Shown piece by piece: positions 21,252-31,900 of a stretch of 64,000 nucleotides of DNA (position 1 is the stretch's first letter; every line of letters starts with the position of its first letter). This stretch comes from Bos javanicus (lineage: Eukaryota > Chordata > Mammalia > Artiodactyla > Bovidae): assembly GCF_032452875.1 (NCBI RefSeq), contig NC_083880.1, forward strand, positions 59,718,829 through 59,782,828, in the 5' to 3' direction. The translations under genes were made by a program, and so were the position numbers. Under the pieces are notes generated by a model that was not told the origin of the DNA, made no database searches, and saw only the letters and a program-made list of their open reading frames with translations.

Positions 21252-21660
21252 GAGAGCTAACATTTGCTGAGGACTCACTAAACATCGGGCTTCCCTGGTG
21301 GCTCAGCTGGTAAAGAATCCACCTGCAATGCGGGAGACCTGGGTTTGATCCCTGGGTTGGGAAGAGCCCCTGGAAAAGGGAAAGACTACCCACTCCAGTA
21401 TTCTGGCCTGGAGAATTCCATGGACTGTATAGTCCATGGGCTCGCAAAAAGCCAGACATGACTGAGCAACTTTCACTTTCACTAAGCATCAAACATTGCT
21501 CTCAGCAGTTCACATTGAATCCTCAGACCTCTCTGAGGTAGGAACCATGAGGAGTTCCACTTTACACATCAGAAAACTGAAACTTAGAGAGATAATCTGC
21601 CCAAGATTACACAAGCAGTAACAGCTAGGTTTCAACACCATGTGTGTGTTCTAAAGCCAT
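21252..21660 (+). repeat. MIR SINE, split by Bov-tA
   Basis: Old MIR with GAGCTAACATTTGCTGAGGA at the left and CATCAGAAAACTGAAACTTA then ATTACACAAGCAGTAACAGC at the right. The middle (21288-21479) is a later Bov-tA. Confidence 0.7.
21288..21479 (+). repeat. Bov-tA SINE inside a MIR
   Basis: Plus-strand Bov-tA from GGGCTTCCCTGGTGGCTCAG to ACTGAGCAACTTTCACTTT. It is flanked by near-identical CACTAAACATC and CACTAAGCATC, a target-site duplication with one change. Confidence 0.9.
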
Positions 21661-21865
21661 ACTGTGTTGGAAACAGTCACAGCTCCTGCTGTTCACGAGG
21701 ATTGTGGCCCTTGGGGAAGACAGACACTTAACATGGCATCAGAGGGCATTCACTGGCAACTGTATGATGGAGCCTAGGGATGTAGAAAGGTATCCTTGAG
21801 GAGGGGATACCTAAGCTGAAACTAGAAGGATGAACAAGAGCAGATCAGTGGATGGCTCCTACGTG

Positions 21866-22075
21866 CTGAGTTGCTTCAGTCATGTCCGACTCTTTGCAAC
21901 CCTATGGACTGTAGCCCGCCAGGCTCCTCTGTCCATAGGATTCTCCAGGCAAGAATACTGGAGTGGGTTGCCATTTCCTCCTCCAGGGGATCTTCCCAGG
22001 GATCGAACCTGTGTTTCTCATGTCTCCTGCATTGACAGGTAGGTTCTTTACCACTAGTGCCACTTGGGAAGCCCA
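21866..22075 (-). repeat. Bov-tA SINE
   Basis: Minus-strand Bov-tA, complete to ACTTGGGAAGCCC on the + strand. It abuts the next SINE directly. Confidence 0.88.
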
Positions 22076-22395
22076 GTAGATGGCTCAGTGGTAAAGAATC
22101 CAGCTGCCAATGCAGGAGACACAGGTTCAATCCCTGGTCCAGGAAGATACCACATGCTTTGGAGCAACTAAGCCCGTGCACCACAACTACAGAGCCTGTG
22201 CTCTAGAGTTGGGGAACCGCAACTACTGAGCCCATGTGCCACAAGTACTGAAGCCTGTGAACCCCAGAGCCCATGCTCTGCAACAAAAGCCACCACAGTG
22301 AGAAGCCTGCACTCTGCAACCAGAGAGTAGCCCCGGCTCCCAAAACTAGAGAAAAGCCCGCACAGTGATGAAGACCCAGCACAGCCTAGATAAAC
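22076..22395 (+). repeat. CHR-type SINE (tRNA-Glu derived)
   Basis: Starts with a tRNA-like head (GATGGCTCAGTGGTAAAGAA, then GGTTCAATCCCTGGTCCAGG) and continues into the CHR body with repeated phrases such as GCAACTACTGAGCCCATGTG. It ends near TAGATAAACAAGTAG. This family is shared by whales, hippos and ruminants, and is older than Bov-tA. Confidence 0.82.
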
Positions 22396-22824
22396 AAGTA
22401 GAAGAGTGATCAGGGGAGGAGGAAGAGAAGAGCATCCCAGGGAGGGTGGCAAGAGGAAAGAGGGCAAAGAAGCTGAGGACCTCTGTGACAGGATTGTGTC
22501 GGAGAAGGTGCCCTTGGAGCAGAGGCTGAAGAAAGCAAGGAAGCCACGAGGGAAGGGTGTTCCAGGCAAAGGGAGCACACAAAAGCTCTGATGCAAATAC
22601 CTGTCTGGCACCTTCAAGGAACAGCAAGAAAGGCAGTGTGCCCAGAGCAGAGGAAGCTGCTGAGAAGCCTAGGAGATGAGATGGAGAGCTAGCTGGTGCA
22701 CCTCACAGGGGTCTTCCAGGCCCTCAGACTTATTTTTTTATTTTTTAACACAGATTGAGATGAGGAGCCATGGAAGGGTTGGGAGAGACAGTGCCTTGTT
22801 CAAGGCTCTCACAACATGAACAAC
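22396..22824. other. Intergenic, no gene recognised
   Basis: G/A-rich sequence. The minus-strand frames here (149 and 93 codons) and the + strand frame of 61 codons are chance frames next to SINE sequence. A T-rich patch lies near 22730. Confidence 0.4.
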
Positions 22825-22950
22825 AAGAGCGATATTCGCTCAGTCTTGTCCGACTCTTTGCAACCCCATGGACTGTAGGCCGCCAGGCTCCTCTGTCCAT
22901 GGAATTCTCCAGGCAAGAATACTGGAGTGGTAGCCATTCCCTCTTCCAGA
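22825..22950 (-). repeat. Bov-tA SINE, partial
   Basis: Only the BovB-derived tail half (GTCCGACTCTTTGCAACCCC to GGAGTGGTAGCCATTCCC) is present; the tRNA-like head is missing. Confidence 0.8.
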
Positions 22951-23004
22951 ACAAGAAGGCAGGGACTTTGTTTTTGCTCCCTGCTAATGCCCAGCCCCGA
23001 AAGA

Positions 23005-24985
23005 GCACAAAGAGGGGGCAAGAATACACAGAAGAACTATACAAAAAAGGCCTTCATGACCCAGATAACCACAATGGTGTGATCACTCACCTAAAGCCAG
23101 ACATCCTGGAATGCAAAGTCAAGTGGGCCTTAGGAAGCATCACTACGAACAAAGCTAGTTCAGTTCAGTCGCTCAGTCATGTCCGACTCTTTGCGACCCC
23201 ATGAATCGCAGCACGCCGGGCCTCCCTGTCCATCACCAACTCCTGGAGTTCACTCAAACTCACGTCTAGCGAGTCAGTGATGCCATCTAGCCATCTCATC
23301 CTTTGTCGTCCCCTTCTCTTCCTGCCCTCAATCCCTCCCAGCATCAGAGTCTTTTCCAATGAGTCAGCTCTTCGCATGAGGTAGCCAAAGTACTGGAGTT
23401 TCAGCTTCAGCATCATTCCTTCCAAAGAAATCCCAGGGCTGATCTCCTTCAGAATGGACTGGTTGGATCTCCTTGCAGTCCAAGGGACTCTCAAGAGTCT
23501 TCTCCAACACCACAGTTCAAAAGCATCAATTCTTCGGCGCTCAACTAGTGGAGGTGATGGAATTCCAGTTGAGCTATTTCAAATCCTAAAAGACGATGCT
23601 GTGAAAGAGCTGCACTCAATATGCCAACAAATTTGGAAAACTTAGCAGTGGCCACAGGACTGGAAAGGGTCAGTTTTCATTCCAATCCCAAAGAAAGGCA
23701 ATGCCAAAGAATGCTTAAACTACTGTACAATCGCACTTATCTCACACACTAGAAAAGTAACGCTCAAAATTCTCCAAGCCAGGCTTCAACAATACATGAA
23801 CCGTGAACTTCCAGATGTTCAAGCTGGATTTAGAAAAGCCAGAGGAACCAGAGATCAAATTGCCAACATCCCCTGGATCATCGAAAAAGCAAGAAAGTTC
23901 CAGAAAAACATCTATTTCTGCTTTATTGACTGACAAAGCCTTTGACTGTGTGGCTCACAACAAACTGTGGAAATTTCTTAAAGAAATGGGAATACCAGAC
24001 CACCTGACCTGCCTCCTGAGAAATCTGTATGCAGGTCAAGAAGCAACAGTTAGAACTGGACATAGAACAACAGACTGGTTCCAAATCAGGAAAGGAGTAC
24101 GTCAAGGCTGTATATTGTCACCCTGCTTATTTAACTTATATGCAGAATACATCATGTGAAATGCTGGGCTGGAGGAAGCACAAGCTGGAATCAAGATGCC
24201 CGGGAGAAATATCAATAACCTCACATATGCAGATGACACCACCCTTATGGCAGAAAGTGAAGAAATAAAGAGCCTCTTGATGAAAGTGAGAGAGGAGACT
24301 GAAAAAGTTGGCTTAAAGCTCAACATTCAGAAAACTAAGATCATGGCATCGGGTCTCAACACTTCATGGAAAATAGATGGGGAAACAGTGACAGACTTTA
24401 CTCTTTTGGGCTCCAAAATCACTGCAGATGGTGATTGCAGCCATGAAATTAAAAGACGCTTGCTTCTTGGAAGAAAAGCTATGACCAACCTAGACAGCTT
24501 ATTAAAAAGCAAACCAAAGGTCCTTCTAGTCAAAGCTACGGTTTTTCCAGTAGTCATGCATGGATGTGAGAATTGAACTATAAAGAAAGCTGAGCGCTGA
24601 AGAATTGATGCTTTTGAACTGTGGTGTTGGAGAAGATTCTTGAGAGTCCCTTGAACTGCAAGGAGAACAAACCAGTCAATCCTAAAGAAAATCAGTCCTG
24701 AATACTCAGTGGAAGGACTGATGCTGAAGCTGAAACTCCAATCCTTTGGCCACCTGAGGTGAAGAACCCACTCATTGGAAAAGACACTGATGCTGGGAAA
24801 GGTTGAAGGCAGGAGGAGACGAGGACGACAAAGGATGAGATGGTTGGATGGCATCACCGATGGGATGGACATGAGCTTGAGTAGGCTCCGGGAGTTGGTG
24901 ATGGACAGGGAAGCCTGATGGGCTGCAGGTCCCTGGGGTCGCAAAGAGTCGGACACGACTGATCGACTGAAATGAACTGAACTGA
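23005..24985 (+). repeat. BovB LINE, reverse transcriptase to 3' end, interrupted
   Basis: A long plus-strand BovB from the ORF2 reverse-transcriptase region (AGAATACACAGAAGAACTAT near 23021) to the 3' end ACTGATCGACTGAAATGAAC at about 24980. The reverse-transcriptase core is seen in RQGCILSPCLFNLYAEYIM and YADDTTLMAESEE. The frame has several stops and shifts, so it is inactive. A second BovB fragment splits it at 23160-23544. Confidence 0.92.
23160..23544 (-). repeat. BovB 3' fragment nested in BovB
   Basis: Minus-strand BovB 3' end inserted into the plus-strand BovB. The host LINE reads AACAAAGCTAGT before it and CTAGTGGAGGTGATGG after it; removing the insert restores the LINE, with CTAGT as a short target-site duplication. 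Confidence 0.9.
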
Positions 24986-25104
24986 AAGAGTTCCCTTGGT
25001 TCCACTCAGTTGCACAAGTGAATGAACGAAAGAATAAATTAATGAAATGAGGAAACGACTCAATGAATAATGTGAAACTGAATCCTTTGGCGATCTTTCG
25101 TTCC

Positions 25105-25910
25105 ACAGGTACTCACTGGTGGACCCGCCCCGCCTCTCATCCTCCCCGCGCTCCCTCCCCCGCCGTTAGACTGAGGGTCCGGGCTGCGGCCGCCAGAGGG
25201 CGCAGAGCGGCGGCGTTTCCCGCACGGAAGGTTTTGCGTTAGGCACTGTATGGGGCGGGGCCTGCGGGCGGGCTCCACTCGGCTGGACCTGGTCAACCGG
25301 AGGACGGAACGCCGCGGCGGGGCTGAGGCTGTGCAGTGATACCCGGGGCAGTTTGGGCGGCGCACCGGGCGAAGATGGCGGCGGAGCGGCAGGACGCTCT
25401 GAGGGAGTTCGTGGCGGTGACGGGCGCCGAGGAGGATCGGGCCCGCTTCTTCCTGGAGTCGGCCGGCTGGGACCTGCAGGTAGCGCCGGTAGGGGGGCCG
25501 CGTCGGGCAGGCAGGGTACTATGGGGAGCAGACACCTGGTGCCTCAAGCCCTCGGCGGCCGAAGCGCACAGTCATCCCGCCGGGCTGCGGCCCGACCCAG
25601 GCCTCAGGGTCCTAGGGCCGCTTGCCACGCGTCGCCAGCTCGTCCTGGGCGAGGGGAAACGCAGGCCAGCCCAGGCCCGGACTGACCTGGTCTATCGGGC
25701 CTCGTTTTTCCTTTCTGGCTGGCTCTCGGGTAGGCGAGCCTTTGGGCACAGCCGCAGCCCGCGTGGAGACGGGGACCCTGGGGGCGTGGCTGCCGCGCCA
25801 AGTCTCGGCTGCGGCCCCGGCCGGACTGACCAGCTCCCGGGTGGAGCGGGGCGACGGGGGGCACGAGGTGCTCGTTCATTTCCATTTCCGCAGCCCCGGT
25901 CACACGCCCC
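25105..25910. promoter_or_regulatory. NSFL1C: CpG island and promoter of NSFL1C
   Basis: GC-rich sequence dense in CpG begins near 25105, about 120 bp after the BovB tail, and covers the 5' UTR, exon 1 and the start of intron 1. No TATA box is seen, as usual for a housekeeping CpG-island promoter. Open frames up to 214 codons here come from the composition. Confidence 0.82.
25375..25479 (+). CDS. NSFL1C: NSFL1C exon 1
   Basis: 35 codons, ATG in GAAGATGGCGG context, phase-0 donor CAG then GTAGCG. Encodes [15 protein letters not shown] and most of the UBA domain ([13 protein letters not shown]). Confidence 0.96.
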
Positions 25911-28900
25911 CTCGTACCTAAATGCTGGGAGAAACTGGGTTGTGGCGCAAAGTTGGATCCTAATCATCTTTATTGGGTAACTTCTCTGTGAAATGGGAGT
26001 CTTCTTGGAGCTTATCGTGTAATTCACTGGCAGGTATTAGACATACATAAAATACTAGAAGAGATTAAGATAAAGTACACCAGGCAGGGATTTTGGTAAA
26101 CTGTTGAATCCTCTGTGTCTAGAACAACACCTGACACGTAATAAGCACTCAGTGATTAATTGTAGAAAGAATTGCATGCATGTTTTTGGCCAACCTACAT
26201 CTTTGATGGATGACGATGATTAATATTTATTGAGTGCCTACCATGAGCTTTATGTATCTTAAGTTATTTAAGCATTGCACTTTGAAGCTGAAGTTTAGGG
26301 AAGTTAAGTAATTTGCTGAAGGCCTCACGAGCTACCAGGTGGAAGAAATGGCATTCGAACTCAGTTCTGTCTGATACCAGAGCCCAGGCTCTATTAAGCT
26401 CTGCCACCACGTGCCCTGGCACTTTAAGTACATGATTTGGTTTATCCTTGCCACACTGTGAAGTGAAGAAAACTTCTTCATTTGAGGAAATAGATGAATT
26501 GGAAGCTCAGAAGGCAAGTGATAGGCCCAAGGTCACACACCCAGGGGTTAGGATGTGAACTGGGTCTGCTGACTTCACTCTTCACATGCTTCGCGAAACA
26601 TAAAGTTAGGTAAAGCATCACAACTGTATAGACATATGATGTAAAGCCCCTGTGCTGGGTGAAAATGCAAAGTGCGGCTTCTACTTGAAAGACCTAGAAG
26701 CTCCCAGTGTTACAGTTGGCAGGTCATCGGTCTCGGTCTCCTCATGCTGTTAGTGCGGAAGCACGCTCACGTGTGTGACGTGACTTGCCCACGACTTGGA
26801 CACAGACCTCCCTTGATGCCATTCAGTGCATGTCCCGTAGCACAGTGCCTCCTGGCTGGCTTGCTAAAGTGTGTCCTGTAAAGGCACGCTGCTTCCCACA
26901 GGCTGGTTGTGTCCCACAGCAGCTCCCTGTCTCCTACAGTGTGGTGACCTTGAGGATAGGAGCCTGGTCTTGTCATTTCTGTAGACCTCATTGCGCTCTT
27001 ACTTGATTGTGCAGAGTAAGTGTCGGTCGATCAGTCCTGTCCTACTCTGCGATCCCATGGACTGTAGCCGATAGCCCGCCAGGCTCCTCAGTCCATGAGA
27101 TTGTCCAGGCAAGAATACTGACATGGATAGCCATTCCCTTCTCCAAGGGATCTTCCCTAACCAGGGATTGAACCTGGGTCTCCTGCAATGCAGGCAGATT
27201 CTTTATTGTCTGATCCACCAGGGAAGCAGTGATTAGTAAATACCTATGCATTGACTTCATGCCAGAAACATCCAATCACAAATGGCTAAAAGAGGTCCAT
27301 ATTCCTTCTGTATGTATAGAGCTAAGACATGACTGGGCATAAATGTTAATGGATGTTCTCATCCATTTTGCAGGGTTGGTGAGATGAGTGTCCCCATTGC
27401 ACAGACTAGGAAACAGCCTCAGAGAAAAGTAAGAGTAGTCATCTGTAGTGACCTCGCAGTTTCCAACTCCTGGCTGTCACCTGAGAGCTGAGAGCAAGGG
27501 CCTGAGCAGACTGCCTGGGATCAACCCTGGCTCCACTCTTTACCAACTGTGTAACCTCAGACAGTTTTCTTCTTACCACTTCTCTGTCAACTATAAAATG
27601 AGATGATGATAGCACTAACTCCATAGGGTTCTTTAAGGATTAAATAAGTTAGCACAGATAGAGTTACACTCAGATCAACATGGCACATAAATGAGTATTC
27701 AGTAAATGTACACTGCTTTTACTAGATCACATTTCCTCATAAAATGACATTGAGGAGTATCTCCATCCCAGCTTTCCTTTTTGCCTTCTTTTTCCTTTAG
27801 TAGGTGGAATTTGTTTCAGGTGATATGAAAACAAATAGTTGGGCCACTAATCTTTTGGTCTTATTTTCCATGGCTCACCATATACAGACTGCCTTATAAG
27901 CATGGGCCATATTTTTGTGTCTTTGCTCCTTTGTGTTCAAAGGGAACATGTTAGATGAAGGCCTGTTTAAGGATCCCATGTTACTGCCTGTCTGTTTCAG
28001 ATTGCCCTAGCAAGCTTTTATGAGGATGGAGGGGACGAAGACATTGTGACCATTTCGCAGGCAACCCCCAGTTCAGTGTCCAGAGGCACAGCCCCCAGGT
28101 AAGGGCCAACTTCAGTTATTGCTGCATTGGTGTGCTTCCAGCAGTGGTGGACTATTTCCTGCCTTGACAGAGGGTTCAGGCCTGGGAACCTGGACCAGTG
28201 GGTTTGAGGGAGAAAGACTGACTGGTGGGTAGTAGTTTCTTGCAAGACTTATTCCTTTTGTGTGGAGATGTGGGATTCTTAACTGAGTGTGTTTTATGAT
28301 CCAGTCCTGGAGGAAACCACAGAACCAACTATTTAAATGTTTGTGGGGGTGGGGGGGGGTCTCTTATTTATGAAATGTGAGGAGTGGCTTCTCCATTTCT
28401 GAAAGTTTTTAAGTTAAAACTGAAGTGCTTCCTTTCAGGGAGGCTATAGACGTAAAAGATTAGGCCAGATGACTTTAAAAAGGCTCTTTAAATATTTTAG
28501 GATGCCTATTACCCTATTTAAAAGACTTAGACAAACTAAACCTGTTAACCCGCTCTTTCCCAAATTAATTAGGGAGACCTTGTCTTATTTTGTGAAACAG
28601 TGTTAACCTTTGCGATCTCATTTACATCCCTTGTCCTCGCCGCCCTGTCTCCAGGATTCTTAGAGCAGATCACTACTGTGATCTGCAGATAGCAATAATT
28701 ATTGCAGGACTTCATGAGACAGGCAGGGCCTCTTCCTTTAAAGGTATGTGAACCACATCTCCCTTTTCTGCTGAAACCTTTTCTACTCTGCTGTATGTCC
28801 TCACTTAGTTTGAGTTTGCATTCAACTCCAGAACACACATATAGGGTTTCTTTGCTGGTGTGAAGTGATAAATTGTGTTTCTCTCTGAGGACATCTGAGA

Positions 28901-31900
28901 TTTAAATTATATTTCCCCTCTTTCAAGAAGGAACACTAATCCCAGCTGTCATTGTTTCCTTAACTTCTCCTCTGTTTCCAGAGGAGAGAGGTAATAGGCA
29001 GGACATCTTTCAGTTCTTCATAGATGCTAACCTGTGAGGTGTCATTGATGACATGTCAGGATGTTACTGCCTGGGGCCTGGTTGGTAGGGTAAGGGCTCT
29101 TCTGCAGCTGCTCACAGAGACAGCTAATTTCCTGCAGTGTCTTTCACAGGCACACCAGATTACTGTTGGGTGTTGGCACAGAAATAGAGAGGAGGAGAAA
29201 TTGAAACCTAGCTTGTGATGTCAATCACATGTTCATACCTGTCTTCTCTGGTAGACCCAAATTCCAATCCACACAGTGGTTTATTAAAGCCTGGGCTTGG
29301 AGCCTAACCGCCCACCTTCATACTAGAGCCTAGGCTAGGAGCCTGACTGCCCACCTTCATGTTAAAGCCTAGGCTAGGAGCCTGATCACCCATCTTCATG
29401 TTAGAGCCTAGGCTAGGAGCCTGACCACCCACCTTCTTGTTAGAACCTGGGCTTGGAGCCTGACCTCCCACCTTCATACTAGAGCCTAGGCTAGAAGCCT
29501 GACCACCCACCTTTATGTTAGAGCCTAGGCTAGGAGCCTGACCACCCACCTTCATGTTAAAGCCTACTTTGGGAGCCTGATCACCCACCTTCATGTTAGA
29601 GCCTGGGCTTGGAGCCTGACCACCCACATTCATGTTAGAGCCTAGGCTAGAAGCCTGACCGCCCACCTTCAAATCCCAGCTCTGTCACTTGAGAGCTTTG
29701 TGACCTTGAGCAGGTTACTCAACATCGCCAGTCCCTCAGTTTCATTACTTGTCAAATGGGAAGGATAGTAGTGCCTACCACATGGGCAAACAAATGAGTT
29801 AATACAACATGGAACATGTTAACTGCTATTACTGTCATTTTCGTATTACCATTATTAGCATCCATTCTCATCTTCCCCATTCTATTATTTGTTCCCTGTC
29901 TCATTCCACAAGTTCATATGTTAAGAAGAGTTAAAGAACCAAAGAAATAGAGTTTATCATTAAGACCAAGAGAAGTAAAAGACTTGCACACACATGCAGT
30001 TCTAAATGTCTTACTTTGCTTTGGTTAAGCCTCAGACTTGGTACTGGGCTTAGGTGAAACCAAGGAAAAGGGAGAGGGAATGCACCATGTGTTAATCATG
30101 GTCCTTGTGCAGATGGTAAATGCTAACTGCATTCTCAGGAGAAGGCAGGCATGTGTTAGCACCCAGGAGGAACTCTGTGTGGGACCTGCCTTCCCCTGTT
30201 TGACCTGACTGTTGCAGGACACTTAGCCTGCTGCTGAGCTCTCCCCGCCCCCGACCGTCATCTTCTCATACTCTTTCACGTTGTCACTGCCTCTGTGCAC
30301 AGCACTCAGTTAATAAGCTCCTAACGTGGAGGCTAATCCCCTAGGCGGGATCTGTGGAATGGGTGTCAGAAGGCCCGTAAATTACCTGAAATTGTACGTA
30401 ATAACTTGTATATATGTTGAACCTTTTTAGGCAAAAATATTCGTAGCTTTTTATCAGATACTCAGAGGGCTGTGGGACATAAAAAGGTTAACCATAGGTA
30501 CAGGAGAAAGTCTGAACTCCTCAGTAATAACAGCTATCATTTATTGAGTACTTATCAGCTGCCAGGCACTAGGTTTAATGCTTTACTACAACCTTGTGAG
30601 GTGGCTACTGTTACTTTTCCCATTTCACAGATGAAAACACTGAAGCTGGGCTTCTTCCCAAGATCACACAGCTAGTCAAACAAGGATTTAAAGGCAGATC
30701 TGTTTCTGCTTCCAGCACTCAGCTCTCAGCCAGAATGATGTACTGCCTCTCCCTGTGGACATTCAGCATCCTCAGGAGTTTGCAGCGAACCTGCCATCCT
30801 CATCTTAGCCCCCTTTTCCTCCTTTCTTAAATCTTTATTTCAATCAAAGTGATTCGTTTGGTGTCTCAGTTCTGCCTTAGTTCTTGGAGCCTCTCCTCTG
30901 ACTCGACAGGCCTAGTCTCGCTCCCTTTCCACCTGTGCAAATCCTTGTGTCCTTCCACGTGTAGCTCCCGCCCCACCTTCTCTACTAAGTGTGTAATCCC
31001 CAAACCCAGAGGCAGCACAAACCCCAATCACAACCCACATCTGCATACTACTCAGCGACATCTCTCCTATATTGTCTTGAATTCTTCTGGTGATTACTGG
31101 CATATTTTCTCCCTGAGTAAATAGTAAGTTCCTAGAGGTGGAAGGGCTAGTATTTCAGAAGCACCCACCATCTGTCTGGCTCTGCCAGATACTCCTTCAT
31201 ACATTATCTTCTTATACCTCAGTATCCACCGTGGAAGTCGGTAGGGTGCTCACCATTTCACAGGTCTGGATGCTGAGCCTTAGTCTGAGTAACACATTTG
31301 CCCTTACGGCAATTTCAAACCCAAACTCGTCTAAATCCAAAACTGCTGCTTCTGCTAACTACCTTCCTGTCCAATACCTCCCACCCCTGTACCTAGCACA
31401 GGGTTGAGTAAGAGGGATGCTGTTATTTCTTCCTTTTTTTTCTTCTTTCATTCAACAAAACTGTACTTTCTTAAAATGTTAGGGACCACCATTGTCTGAT
31501 TCTCTAAAACTATATTGTCTAATATGGTAGTCTCTAACCTTAGGTAACTGTTTAAATTAATTAAAATTAAATAAAACAAACATTGAGCTATTCATGCTCA
31601 ATTACTGATTTTTAAATGCTCAATAGCCCCATGTGACTAGTGGCTTCCATATTGGACAGTACAGATACAGCATTTCTGTCACTGCAGAAAATGTTATCTG
31701 ACAGAGCACCTTTGTGCTGCTTCAGGGTGCCTGGGAGATAGAGTTCTGATCCTGAATAGTTGAAATTTCTGAGACATTTTGCCAATTTGTGGAAGATACA
31801 AGACCCAATATTCTTAAATTGGTGGTGTCCCTAGGACATCTGTACTGTTAAGGTAACTCTCAGAACATTACTCCAGAACAGTGGTCCTCAGACTTGAGCA

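Noticed and set aside
16403..22395. tRNA genes
   Set aside because: The A-box and B-box-like text belongs to the tRNA-derived heads of Bov-tA and CHR SINEs, followed by SINE bodies rather than a tRNA 3' end.
22168..22617. 149-codon minus-strand frame
   Set aside because: More than half is the reverse of a CHR SINE; the rest is purine-rich intergenic DNA.
25336..26027. Frames of 214 and about 100 codons at the NSFL1C start
   Set aside because: The 214-codon frame includes NSFL1C exon 1 but reads on into intron 1 past a good donor; the rest are CpG-island chance frames.
29304..29672. 122-codon repeat protein, or a CRISPR array
   Set aside because: The 39-bp unit is a multiple of three, which keeps the frame open by arithmetic. 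Units are contiguous with no unique spacers, and the host is a mammal, so it is a minisatellite.
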